Shown here: in pieces, positions 9,001 through 20,037 of the stretch | Layout of the letters: each line of letters starts with the position of its first letter | Numbering within the stretch: position 1 is the first letter of the stretch | NCBI GenBank assembly: GCA_036784855.1 | Contig: JAZDSV010000053.1 | Span: forward strand, 1 to 64,000 | DNA: 64,000 nucleotides | Source: Aphelidium insulamus | Taxonomy: Eukaryota > Aphelidiomycota > Aphelidea > Aphelidiaceae | Direction of reading: 5' to 3' | Notes under the pieces: model-generated | Database searches by the model: none | What the model was told of the DNA's origin: nothing | What the model saw: only the letters and a program-made list of their open reading frames with translations | Position numbers and translations under genes: made by a program

Positions 9001-12000
9001 ATGCCGGCGGACGCGTCGGTGCATGCTGCAGACGACCAGAGCGCTGAACAGGGCGCGTCTGAAGAGCGTGTTGGTGCCGCTGAAAGCATCCAGCAGCAAG
9101 TGGACCGACTGGCCGCGTTGCTGGAGCAGAAATTCAGGGAATTTACCGCGGAGCAAGCAACTGCGCAGCGCCAGCTGGATGAGGCGCGTCTGCTCATCAG
9201 CGACAAGGAGGCGACGATAGAGCGGCTGCTTCGCGCACAGGAAGCCGAGGTGCGAGTTCGTGCCGCGACCATGGCAGCTGCCACGACGACAAGGGAAGCG
9301 TCAGAAGTGGCGGGGGCAGTGTACCGTCGCCGGCCATGTCGCGGTCATCGTCGCTCATGCGGGCAATGCGTGCATCCCCCAAACTCGGTTCCAAGATCGC
9401 CGTCAATTGGCTGCCCGACATTCTGCGCGGTGCGTCCATTTCGTCCACATCGCCGCGCCGTCACAATCTGGTCATCGACACAAAGTTCAAGGGCTCGCCG
9501 TCGAAGTCTCTCAAACTCACCTACACGCCGCCAAAGTCATCTAACATTCCATCTCCGGTAGACAGTACTAGTGGTGGTGTTAATGGCGGTGGTGGTGTAT
9601 CGCCACTGGACTTGCCCGTTGGCCTCGGCATGCTGCTGTCTGATAACTGCTCGGGCGAGGATAAAATGGCGTTCAAGAGCAGACCAAGTACAGCCATATC
9701 GCCGCCCCCAACACCGCCGCTCATACTGCCAGAAATACGCCCGGAGTCGGCACCCATTTCTCCGCTAGTGCTGCCGGCAAGCCACACGGAGTCGCCGTCT
9801 AGCCCGTTTGACATCCAAGTTAAACGGCGCCAGCGTCTGGATGCCAGGCCAGCGCAAAAAACAGTTGCCTGTCGCGCATATCTCCCCGTGAGTGGTACCG
9901 CAAAGTGGCCATCGGATCCAGCATCCTGCATGGAGGGCTACCTACACAAACAGGGCGGATCCAACCTGAAGACATGGAAGCGGCGCTACATGGTGCTTCA
10001 GGGCGTGAATCTGTTTTACTTTCACGACCAGCTAGAGTCACGGCTGGCCGATGCTATGCCACTCGGTGTGATTCAATTAGGCTCCTTGCTGTCCGTCAAA
10101 CAATGCGAAGAGTCGCGATCTGTGCTGGAAACGGTGGGCGGCCGTCGGCGTTTTGTGTTTCGCGTGGAAACCGCGGAGAGGGCTTGGCTCCTGTCCGCTG
10201 AGAGCGACGCCGAAATGTTAAAGTGGCTGGGTGCGATCGAGTCTCTGCTCGTTGGGGGCCTGCGAACCATCAGCTCCACTTCCATTTCGTCCGCCGAATC
10301 CGCTGTCCTCATGCGGGGCTGGCTCGAAAAGCATTTTAAAGGTAGGAATAAGCAAGTGCAATTTCTATTTTCCTTATTGTGCAGGCTGGGTCAAGAAGCG
10401 GTATTTTGTTTTGCGCGGCGCATTGATGCTGCAGTACAGGCACCCAAAAGATCGGCATCAGATGCCCAGTGGCGAGATTGACTTATCTGACTGCACGATG
10501 GAGGTGGCAACCCCAGCAGATGGAATTGATAACGATGTGTCCCAGTCGCCCCTTGCTTCACCCACTGACCGTGACATGCCGTCGCCGACTCTGACGGACA
10601 ATCGCAGCCCTTCAGAATCTGATGAAGTGAAACGATTTGCGATCCGCTCCTCCGCGACAGGAACCATTTGGTTCAGGACAAAGTACAGGGCGGAATTCGA
10701 AAAGTGGGTTGGGTGCATTCAAGAGTATTGTCCGGTGCACACATCGTCTCAAACGCAAATGGAGTTGGCGTGTCACGCCGTCCTTAGAGAATGCAGAAAG
10801 TATTGCGAGGACAAACCGACTGAATTGGCAGCCATACCACATGAATGGCTGGCTATGCACATGAAATGCCATCAAGAGATTTTGGGTCATTCGCTTCACT
10901 CGAAGGAATACTCTGGTTGCATGACCACCCTGGCAAGTGAGCGCTTGAGACGGTTTGCCGGGCAGCTACATCAAGGTAATTGTGGTGCTTGAAACATCCC
11001 GGTCTTATGGTCGTTGTAGCCACCGTCTCATTCTGTTGCTCGGCGATGGATTTGTACAATGTCGTGAGCGAGTTTCATTACTCGGTCGCAAGGGCGATGC
11101 TACAGAAATGCATCGAGGAGCCAGCATTGCAGAATGAAATGATTTTGATAGTCTTGAAGCATGCGACTCTTCACGCGGACCCGTCCCAGGAAGAGTGCTG
11201 GAACGCCTGGCGACTGCTCGAGCTGACATTGAACGTGATAGTTCCGGTGCAATGGGTCTTTCACTATTCTCTAATCGCACTTCAATTTTCGGCGGAATAT
11301 TATGGCGATAATGCTCTCATTGCGCCAATAGCAGGCCGATGTTTACAACTGCTTACATATGCAATGGATGGTGGCCACGTGGAAGAGCGTGTCAACCTTG
11401 TTGATTGCCGCAAAATCTGTCCGAGTCGATTCGAGTACGCGAGCATTGTAAACCGTGTGGATGATGACGCCGGCCTTTGGGTTGATGTGGAGGCGCGGAA
11501 TGGACAACGAGTACGCCTTGACATCGAACCATTTACCAAAGTCATTGATGTGCTCGAAGCTCTGGGTCGAGTGCTTCAATTAGATGAGTACACTTGGATT
11601 AAACAAGAGCAATTTGGTCTCTACTCAACGCTGGGCCATGCGGAAACAAACAGCTGCGGTTTGAAACTGTTGGAGAACAACGAGTACCTGGCCGACATCA
11701 TTTCACATTATGAGTCGGGTGAAGGCTCAGGAAGTAGCAACGAAGACAAGCCTAAGTTACAGCTTCGTGCTCGATATTTTGTCCCGCCGGTGGTGGACAG
11801 TTTCGTCGAGAACAATTCATCGACGTTCCAACTGCAGCAAGTGCAATTCAAGAAGGCTCAAAGTTCAGAGTGCAAGGAACTAGAATCGCACATCATTTGC
11901 AAGAATTTAATGGAACTGGCCACGGTAAATGAGCTGCTCTTTTTGGTGCATCAGCTCCACGATTTGCTTATTGCTGGTCGATATCCAATAAGCTGGTCAG

Positions 12001-12969
12001 CGATCGTACGGATGGCTGCACTGTTGGCACAATTGCAGTACGGGGACCACTTTCCTCTAATCGAGAGTGCAGATGAAGGCCGACTGGAGCGCACTGCGGC
12101 AACATTGCTACCGGTCACCCATCAATCTGCGACTGTCAAGGTTGATCAACCTACAACGCACTCAGCTCAGCAGCTTCAGGATATTTCGTTGGATGCCGTG
12201 TCTGTTGGCCCTCCGGAAACAGAACTCCGGCCACGCACGCTCACCGCTCGCACTGCCGATTTGGCGAGCATGGCTCGGTCATCAATTCCGTCGCTGCGCC
12301 GAGTACCCAGTATTGCTTCGCGTGGATCAGCGTCGCCGCGCACTACACGTCCGCTTTCTGCTTCGAAGCTAAACCCAGACCAGCAGTTGAGTCGTGCATG
12401 GTGCAAACTACGTGGCATGAATGGCGTGGACTGCCTGGAATTGTACTTGCAACACATTCTCCAATGGTCAACGGGAGTGTGGTCGACGTTTTTTTCGGTG
12501 AGGTTAGGAGTATATGTCGATGGGGCATTTTCCTCAATCGGCAACAAGCAGCTGTCTACGCCTTCATCAAGTCCCGCCGGAGACAATGACGATTTAATCA
12601 TGGGTGTTTCTACGCGTGGAATTGGTTTCTACTGCCTGAGTCGAATGGTATTGTGATTGCTATTCATGACTAGAGGTTGACCAAATCTAGAGTCTTATTC
12701 GAACGATATCATACACACGGTTAGTCAGCTATTCTGCACTCGATTCCATGACAGTCTGTTTTCTGCTTGACACGAGCACGGAAAACTGTTTGATGTCGCC
12801 GGAAGACAATGCGCAGCATTCAAATGTGCAAGAAAACAACAGTGATAATGCCCTGAGTGGCATGGAGAAGCTTACACTTCAATTGGCGGACGCTGAAATG
12901 TGTTCTAGCGGGCAGGTTATCGCTCTAATAGCCGAAAACATTGACAATTTCATTTCAAAGCAAGAGTAA
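9001..12969 (+). CDS. PLEKHH-like PH-PH-MyTH4-FERM protein
   Basis: Predicted cortical adaptor linking membrane phosphoinositides, cytoskeleton and cargo. Order of parts: N-terminal coiled coil (QQQVDRLAALLEQKF...ATIERLLRAQE), a Ser/Pro-rich linker, PH1 (EGYLHKQGG.NLKTWKRRYMVLQG), PH2 (RGWLEKHFKGWVKKRYFVLRG), MyTH4 (LQNEMILIVLKHAT.HADPS...WRLL.L) and FERM with F1 near 11440. Clear introns are about 10341-10383, inside PH2 (GTAGGA...GTGCAG), and 10976-11019 (GTAATT...TTGTAG). The frame changes once between about 9240 and 9330, with a donor/acceptor pair I could not fix. Near the 3' end two very short introns (about 26 and 35 nt) seem needed to reach a C-terminal helix ending FISKQE at 12969. 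An AATAAA overlaps the stop. Similar to animal PLEKHH1/2 and MAX-1. Confidence 0.82.
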
Positions 12970-12999
12970 ATAAAGTATTCGACACGTATATTCATTAGT

Positions 13000-15339
13000 C
13001 TAGCTGTAATTCCAGTCCTGGGTGCCAAAGTGCGGGGCGGCTTTTGTGGACATTGTTTCCTTGATTGCGTTTATAAAATCCGTGGACGAGCTGCTGGTTA
13101 GTGATCTCTCCGCGTAGCAGTCGCGGCATGCATCCAGAACGCAACTGTATTGATCCTCATTGATACGCTGGCACGCTATGTCAGTAATGTGAGCTCGATG
13201 CAACTTTCAACGAAGAGCAGGCTATACCATTGGAATTAAACTGCGCCAAACTGGCAGAAAGTCCTTCTTGTTTCAAAATGATGTGCTTTGATTTTAAAAG
13301 CTGCGCGATCGCTTTCCAGGCTGGCTCCCACGCAATTAGCGCTTCGCCGCCTATATTGCTAAGAAACATCTAACATGCAATGAATCATGCGTACTTGATC
13401 TTCGAACAATCTGTGCCACTAAACGACTTGATTCCATTCGAACGCCTTCGTCCTCGTTGCCAAGCAGCTCATACAATCGATCCAAAGTTGCCGTGGTTTC
13501 CGCATTGCACAAGTCATCAATGATGCTCTCTGCAAACATCAGCATCCACATGAAGAGTCACAAGTAGCAACATACCGTCGTAGCAGACGCATAACCTCAG
13601 AATCGAAAGTGCCGTTCTGATCAAAGAGTCGACAGACGAGGTCAGTAGTTTCCGAGTAACCGTGTCGAGCATGCCATCGCAGCTAATCAAAAGGTTGCGC
13701 GTCGTCGGCGCCAGGACCAAGTTTTTTAAAGTACTAGCCGCCGCGTGTTTAACATTCAATGAGGTGTCGTCTACTCGCAATACTCGCAAGAGCTTGCAGT
13801 GCAAATCGAAACCGTGAATAAGCATTCCACACGTGTCGTCTTGTAGTAATTAGAATTTGTTCAACGTAAATCCATTACTGACATACCTGATCGCGCAATG
13901 TTTCCCAGCGCAAGCACGCCACACATACGTACAACGTCGTACGGATGAGAGTCCATCCACGCGCACCAAGTATTAACATATGAGTCCCTTGTCAACGATG
14001 ACATGAGTTTATCTATCAGGTAAATTGAAATATAAAGGTAAAGTTAAAATTAATCACACCTTGAGCGCATAGCGCCGACATGAGTCTCGCAGCAGCGCCA
14101 AGCATGTCCTCGACTTCTTTCGACTCGATTTTAGATTGTTTCGGAGTATTTCGATTTATAAAGTCAATAAACGTGTCAATGTCGCCAATATTAAAATTGT
14201 CATGAGTGCTCTCTATGGAATGTTAGCATATAAGTTGTACAAAAGCGCTATTACCTTTGGTACAGACAGATGACAAAAAGTCTATGGCAAGCACATGGGT
14301 GCCCATGTCGACGTCATTATCCTTGAGAATTGTCGTAAAGAAAGACGCAACTCCACGATCAAGCGCCATTTTCAGGGCAAAATCTAGTTGAATATCAGCA
14401 GAACGTAAAACAATTTGAGATGTCCACACACCTGATATACTAACTATTTCCTGCATTGCCATTACTGCGTACCGAAACCCTTCAGGGTACGTTGCTTGAC
14501 TCTTTATCAGCAGTTGATGAAGAGCCTGTACAATTGCGACAAGCTCCTCGTCCATTTGGACGCCACAATTCTCTTCTAGATAGTTTTACTACTACACAGT
14601 ACATGTGCACATACCCCAACCAGAGCTGGTGTTTATCAGCAGCGCACAAACGAATGGAACAACATCAGTCAGCAAGTTTACGGGCAAAGTGGCCGCAAAC
14701 TTGACACAACCCGCTGCCCTACTGTATATAGTGTACATGCTGGCAATTTCATTCTTCTTTTCCGGGTCTACGGGGCATATGTAGTCAGAGATTTGTGTGA
14801 CTAATGGGTGTGATGGCGAGCTCTAACCGTCCCAGTCGCCAAAAAAGTTGGCAAGTAGGCGAACAAGCTGACCAAATGTCCGCGCGGCACTCTCCGTGCA
14901 CAATGGACCGACATCGACAAGCATGCGGTCCAGCGCTGCATTGACTGCCGGTATTACGCCAAGCGTCCAGCGATCGTCGACCCGGACGCGGTCTACGAGT
15001 GTGAAAACGGGAACCTAGAGACATAGGCGGCGACGCACCGCTCTTGAGCAGCTCCGAGGCCAGACGTGTAGCCATCTCTCTGGTAGCCACGTCATTGTCC
15101 TCGATGCACAGAGCAATGGATGCCAGCAACTGTGGCGGCTGGTTGGCCTCGTAAAAGTCCCACGTGTAATCGGGCGGAGTGGCAGGATCATCGGCATCAG
15201 CGGTCATAGTGGAGCCAGCACCAGACGCCGCACTAGACTGCTTTGCATCCTCGTTAGCCGCGCACACAATGCGGTGCTGTTCCAGCGAGGCCAGCAGCGC
15301 CTCCACGCCCAAGGTCGGCAGGGTCGTTGTGCAGAGCAT
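13000..15339 (-). CDS. RAP1GDS1: SmgGDS/RAP1GDS1-like armadillo-repeat protein
   Basis: All-helical armadillo protein split into about ten exons with short introns. Recognisable parts in order: start MLCTTTLPTLGVEALLASLE at 15339; ATREMATRLASELL; EGFRYAVMAMQEIVSISG; DMGTHVLAIDFLSSV; NVKHAAASTLKNLVLAP; LYELLGNEDEGVRMESSRLVAQIVR; ALIAWEPAWKAIAQLL; and a C-terminal helix ending DWNYS at 13000. The segment HAAASTLKNL...KMLS-like, followed by G.R.ESSRLV..I.R, parallels the last third of human RAP1GDS1. In animals that protein chaperones and exchanges nucleotide on small GTPases with polybasic tails. Exact exon joins were not fixed for every intron. A generic armadillo protein is the fallback call. 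Confidence 0.65.
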
Positions 15340-16007
15340 TATGTATTTAATTATGTATTGTGCTTAATAGTTGGAGGCCATTGTCTTGCCGGTATGTACC
15401 ATATATGGATTCTCCTCTCTTGAATTGTAGATAAATGCAACTAGGCAACTATAATGCAAGTATTGAGCTACACATCGCCTGAGTTCCATTGAAGGTATAC
15501 AGGATTCATTATAATGGTCTGACCGATGTGCTGCACTGTGATGAACTGTAACTGAACTGCAACCTCTGATGTGCCCTGTGTATAGCAAAACACATTCCTT
15601 CATGCGATATATAGCTGTGCAATAGGATCACAACTAAGTCTCAGGCGCAGTTTACATCAAACGATACATACACTACAGGAATACATATAGAGAGTTCAAC
15701 TGGCTGCTTTATAATGTGCAATATCCAACGGTCTATATGACCACTATACTTGAGTACAAATAATTTACACACTGGTACCGAGGCGATTATATTTTAAAAT
15801 CTGCTCAGCAGAAGTCCGAGTCACGCCTATACTATTTGCAAAGGAAGTACTCCAGGACTACTATTATTTAGTAAAGAACACTAGTGAGCTTCTTGGACAT
15901 TTTTTTTTGTGTTTAACCATCATTGTCGACAAGTATAGAAATATGCAGTGAGAATAGTTATTTACAGGTAAAAAAATATCTGCAGTCAACACACGCATTA
16001 AACACCA
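15340..16007. other. Intergenic region between divergent genes
   Basis: AT-rich, short ORFs only, no motif recognised. It separates the divergently transcribed SmgGDS-like and PIG-L genes and so probably contains both promoters. Confidence 0.5.
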
Positions 16008-16970
16008 ATGAGCAGCGATGTAATAGTGAGCGCGGTGATCGCGCTGCTTGCCGCGGTGCTGGGCGGTGTCGCGTGGCGCCGCTGGATTGCCTCCCAGGCT
16101 TGTAGTGACACGGACAATGCGATAAACCGCGCAGTCGACTCCATCGCGGGTCCAGTGCTGCTGGTCACGGCGCACCCCGACGACGAGTGCATGTTCTTTG
16201 CACCGGCCGTGCTGCAACTGGTGGCTGCCGGGCGCAGCGTGCATCTACTCTGCTTCTCCACTGGTTCGTGGATGTATATCTATCCGCACATACTACATAC
16301 GTATTTATATCTCAATATACTTTTGGTGCCAATGCAGGCGACAAGGACGGTCTGGGCAAAGTGCGGCGACAAGAACTGTTTGAATCGGCGGCGGTGCTTG
16401 GTATCGCCGAAGGGAACGCGTTGTGCATGGATGACCAGCAAGTGCACAAATACAGTAAGCATACATACTTGTTCTAATGCCACGCGTGGCGATAGACGGC
16501 TGCGTGACGGTCCCGACGAACATTGGCCGCCAGAGGTTCTCATATCTGCCGTGCAGCTGGTGGTGGCACAGCGCGGCATACGCACCCTGCTGACATTTGA
16601 TAATCGCGGTGTGTCGGGCCACCCAAACCACATTGCTGTCAGCGATGCCATGCGGTTGGGCATATACTAATACTTTCACTTGTTCTGCTAACGTGCCAGA
16701 CAATTTGCGCAGGAGCTGCGCGCCGTCACGTTGTACGAACTGGAAACGGTGCCAGTGTGGCAAAAGTATTTTGCAGTGTTGGACACTATTATATCTTGGG
16801 TGCACAAGGCCTCGCCCGTTGACGGACAGGTGACACTTACTGCCACCGAGGCACAGCTGGAGTCGGCGAGGCGTGCAATGCGCCAACACCGCTCGCAGCT
16901 TGTCTGGTTCCGCCATCTCTACATTGCATTTTCGCGGTACATGCGCGTCAACACTCTTCATAAAGTATAA
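16008..16970 (+). CDS. PIGL: PIG-L, GlcNAc-PI de-N-acetylase
   Basis: ER enzyme that removes the acetyl group from GlcNAc-phosphatidylinositol, step two of GPI-anchor synthesis. Exons are 16008-16263, 16338-16437, 16496-16654 and 16700-16970, giving 261 residues, close to the family's usual 250. One N-terminal membrane anchor (residues about 5-23) is followed by the metal-binding AHPDDE motif (His56, Asp58, Asp59). Later come FDNRGVSGHPNH and the C-terminal HRSQLVWFR.LYI.FSRYMR.N block. Intron 2 (16438-16495) is read as GC-AG with donor GCAAGT. This choice keeps frame and gives M-D-D-Q-R-L-R-D-G-P-D-E-H-W, the same length as the corresponding stretch of human PIG-L, whereas the GTAAGC at 16455 would break frame. 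Confidence 0.93.
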
Positions 16971-17048
16971 TTCTACAATGTGTAATCTTATGCAAATGTA
17001 CGTATATTGATCTGTTCTGCTTCATGGCATGCACGGCAACTGCGACAA

Positions 17049-18145
17049 CTACTGCGAAACCATCTCGTCGGCACCGGTGGGCTGCACCCCCGCCGAGACA
17101 TCCACGGCATCGTCGTGTGTGGGCAGACAGAATGCCTGACGCAAACTCTCCACCTCCACCTCCATCTGCATGAGCACGCCATTCACGCGGAATGTAACCG
17201 GACGGAACTGCATTGGGGCGCCACCATGATGCAGCTGCTGCTGCTCCATGGCCATTGCGCCGTGCTGGTGCTGCTGCCGCATCGCCTCGTTAAGGATGCT
17301 CTCGGCGGCGGGTGACATTGGCGGCGTGGATGAGAAGTCGAGTGGCAGTTGCTGCATCGCGGACGGTGTGTGCGGCTGACGGCGACGACGGCGCTGGCCC
17401 ATCATTTGTCCGCCGGCGGTCGCGGCTGCCACGGCGGCGGCACTGACACTGGATCGCGGAGCGTACACAAACACTTCCAGGAAGAAGGCGTCACGGCGAT
17501 GTGAGCCGGCATTGCGCCACACTTTGCTCACCATGGCCAGAAATCCCTCGTCGTTGCCCTCGTCCAGCAGTCGGTAGTCCTATTAAACATTACTGCATGT
17601 ATATAACTGTATATATATATATACGTCTTGACGCACATACTTATATATATATATATATACATATATAACTACACAAATAATACCTTTTGAGCGTGCACTT
17701 GACGAGTCTTGACGAGAATGTCGCCGGTCCACGCGAACCCCTTCTCGGCCACCAGTGAGAAAATGCTGGCGCGCAGTCCGGCCGCTCCAGCCGCCACCAA
17801 CGCCGGGAAATCAACCGTGTGCAGCGTGGTGCGCGACTGACCCCACGGCTCACCCACCTTCATCGTCAGCCGGATGTTGATCTGCTCGGGCAGGGGCGGC
17901 ACGGTGGCCGGTGTGCCGGTGGGTGTGCGCGCTGCTGCTGGCTGCTGCAGCTGCTCATGCTGCTCCCCAACTGCAATCGGGGTGGGCAGCGTCGCCACGG
18001 ATGCCGCGGCTTCAGCGATTGCTTCGGCGGCATTGTCGGCGGTGATGACGCCGCCTTTGTTGTCTGCAGCAGCCGGCGGCGGCAAAGATGCGTCGATGTT
18101 GTCGGGTAGCAGAATTGGAGCGCTGCTAATAGTTGGGGCTTCCAT
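17049..18145 (-). CDS. Uncharacterised protein with Ala/Pro-rich N-terminus
   Basis: Exons 17684-18145 and 17049-17579 give 330 residues. The 104-nt intron (17580-17683) is rich in TA repeats and has a GTATT donor and an AATAG acceptor. The N-terminal ~110 residues are low complexity (Ala, Pro, Gln, Thr). They are followed by a compact part (INIRLTMKVGEPWG...TLHTVDFPALVAAGAAGLRASIF...GFAWTGDILVK) continuing into DYRLLDEGNDEGFLAMVSKVW and FFLEVFVYA. After this come RRRRR and Q/H-rich segments. An in-frame ATG at 18289 would add 48 residues. I do not recognise the family. The alternating hydrophobic pattern suggests a beta-rich ubiquitin-like or PB1-like fold, but that is only a guess. Confidence 0.6.
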
Positions 18146-18579
18146 TTCCGTGGTGTTTTGCGCGTATGTATGTATGCCTCTTTTCCTTGAATGGTTATTA
18201 TGGTTTTGCGGCTTTTTCGCACGCGCGCCTCGAATTAATCGCGGCGTTAAGGTTGCTGCTGCGCCTTGCTCAAAAGTACGACTTGGCATACAATTGTTAG
18301 GGCTGATAATTCATCAATGGTGCGATTTGGAGTACAATATTGTGTTTACGGTCAACAGTCAACCAGACGCTACACTATTGACCACCTCGTATTTATCTAT
18401 TGTATATATGGCCTGGTCTCTAACAGAGACTCCAATTGTTTGGGGATAAGTTATGATTAGTTGTATAATTGACTTCTTTTCGCACAATATCGTTATATTA
18501 TACCTATCATCGCATACAAATCCTTGGCTCGCTATTAAAATAAGTTTTTTTATAGGGTGGCACAACATCCACACCGCGT
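18146..18579. other. Intergenic region, no gene seen
   Basis: Upstream region of the uncharacterised minus-strand gene, ending where the retrotransposon 3' fragment begins. No conserved ORF seen. Confidence 0.5.
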
Positions 18580-18746
18580 AACATCCACAAGCGGCAGCAG
18601 TACTTGCAAACTTTTTCACGCAGTGCGATGGCTGACCACACCGCTTTACTCCGCATGGAGTCCATCACTGTGAACTGAAGTATATTTTGTATATGTCAAC
18701 ACGCACTCGGGCAACCAACGGTGCAATAAATCAATCAATCAATTAT
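18580..18746 (+). mobile_element. 3' end fragment of a non-LTR retrotransposon with (AATC)n tail
   Basis: About 140 bases from roughly 18587 to 18725 appear identical to the reverse complement of the 3' part of the element at 59383-60560. They include the last codons of its ORF, the stop and most of the 3' UTR. After GGTGCAA this copy lacks about 35 bases present in the other, then ends with AATAAATCAATCAATCAAT, the same tetranucleotide tail. This is a severely 5'-truncated insertion, as expected from target-primed reverse transcription. The near-identity suggests recent movement of the family. Confidence 0.8.
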
Positions 18747-18873
18747 AGGGTGGCGAATCTGCTTGCGTTTATGATCACGTGATTGGCCAGAGTTTATGTG
18801 ATACAATTGGTGAATTACAGGATTCAGCGATGGAACTGCCGGATGACGAGATTTCAAAAAAGTTTCTTGTTGA

Positions 18874-19890
18874 ATGAAGCACATTACAATAGGTCTCACG
18901 GCTCTTCTCTTGCAAGTTAGCTTTACAGCTGGTTTTATCACTAGTCGATTTACACTTCCAAAAGCTTCAGGGCGGCCTTCAGAGGCATGCGCCAAGACAT
19001 GGTCAATGGCAATAAGTCAAGTCTTTCCTCACACCAGCAAGATCAACAAATTGCTGCAAAAGCCGTACGATTTAAAAATATTTGAACGAACTGTTACTCC
19101 CATATTTAACCGCGGGCTACGAAAAATGTTTCAGGATTACTTTGGACGCGTGTCCCTCAGCAAGGCCGAATTTTTCATGATGTGTCAAGGTGATGACCAA
19201 ACACCTGTATTGAAGGGCCGATTTATCAAGAAGAACAAAGGCACCTTCAAACAGCTTGGACTGGCATGGACGCTATTCCGTGTGAGGCTGATGCAAATCT
19301 TGTTTCCAAGCAAGCCACGATCTGTGGTAAAAATTACCGCAATGTCATCACCACATTCCGTAGAATACGGCACTGTTGTTTGGGCTCGGTCTGGTTTTCT
19401 ATTTGATCCAGAATACAAACGAGGTGATATTGATGTGCCACTTAAACGGTTCTTGGAACAGAGATGTGCTGCATGCTGCGACCAGAAATATTGGGATGAC
19501 AATGTCATGCCAAAAATTAGAACGCCAATTGGTGTGCAGACGTTAAAAATTGACACCTCCAAACTGTCTGCACATGAGCTGTTGGCATACACTGGAAATC
19601 GTCCGTTTGGCTATCAATTCCTACTTCAGTTATGGTACTGGCATGGGATACTTTACACCCATCGAAGAAATAGCGCTTTGATGCACTATGGAAAACTCCA
19701 CTTTAGCTCGAGTTCGATAATCAATGAAATCGAAGACTTCTGGGATAAACACCCCGAGTATTCTCGACTATTTGAAGATCCATATGACAATACCGACTTT
19801 GAATCGCTTGATTTCGGTCATCAGACTAGACCAACAAGCAAATCACGTACCTGGGGCAATTATTTCACGAGTTTGCTTTCCCAGTCTTAG
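18874..19890 (+). CDS. Orphan secreted protein (338 aa)
   Basis: Intronless ORF starting MKHITIGLTALLLQVSFTAGF, a good signal peptide, and encoding a basic, aromatic-rich protein without membrane segments. Features: a possible paired-Cys site (RCAACC), a central K/R-rich stretch (GRFIKKNKGTFKQ) and a W/Y-rich C-terminal half. Base composition is more AT-rich than most neighbours. I recognise no family. A secreted, lineage-specific, single-exon gene next to a transposon fragment fits a host-interaction or wall-associated protein, but that is inference. Confidence 0.7.
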   Translation: MKHITIGLTALLLQVSFTAGFITSRFTLPKASGRPSEACAKTWSMAISQVFPHTSKINKLLQKPYDLKIFERTVTPIFNRGLRKMFQDYFGRVSLSKAEFFMMCQGDDQTPVLKGRFIKKNKGTFKQLGLAWTLFRVRLMQILFPSKPRSVVKITAMSSPHSVEYGTVVWARSGFLFDPEYKRGDIDVPLKRFLEQRCAACCDQKYWDDNVMPKIRTPIGVQTLKIDTSKLSAHELLAYTGNRPFGYQFLLQLWYWHGILYTHRRNSALMHYGKLHFSSSSIINEIEDFWDKHPEYSRLFEDPYDNTDFESLDFGHQTRPTSKSRTWGNYFTSLLSQS

Positions 19891-19982
19891 TGACAAGCAT
19901 TTCATGAAGCTTATAATAGACTTCAATTAATAGTATGGCAGCATAGAGTAGCCCGCATGTTGAATCAGGAATGTATACATTC

Positions 19983-20018
19983 TACTAGCGAGAGTGCCTA
20001 TAGGCACTCTCGCTAGTA
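19983..20018. promoter_or_regulatory. 36-bp perfect palindrome just upstream of RBMX2
   Basis: TACTAGCGAGAGTGCCTA is followed immediately by its exact reverse complement, with no spacer. It lies 20 bp before the RBMX2 ATG, so it is in the promoter or 5' UTR. It could be a dimer-binding DNA site, a cruciform, or a hairpin in the mRNA leader that would hinder scanning. Confidence 0.7.
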
Positions 20019-20037
20019 TCGAGTCGATCCTCTATCA

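Noticed and set aside
15364..15603. 79-codon minus-strand ORF.
   Set aside because: No motif, low-complexity context, and it lies in the probable divergent promoter.
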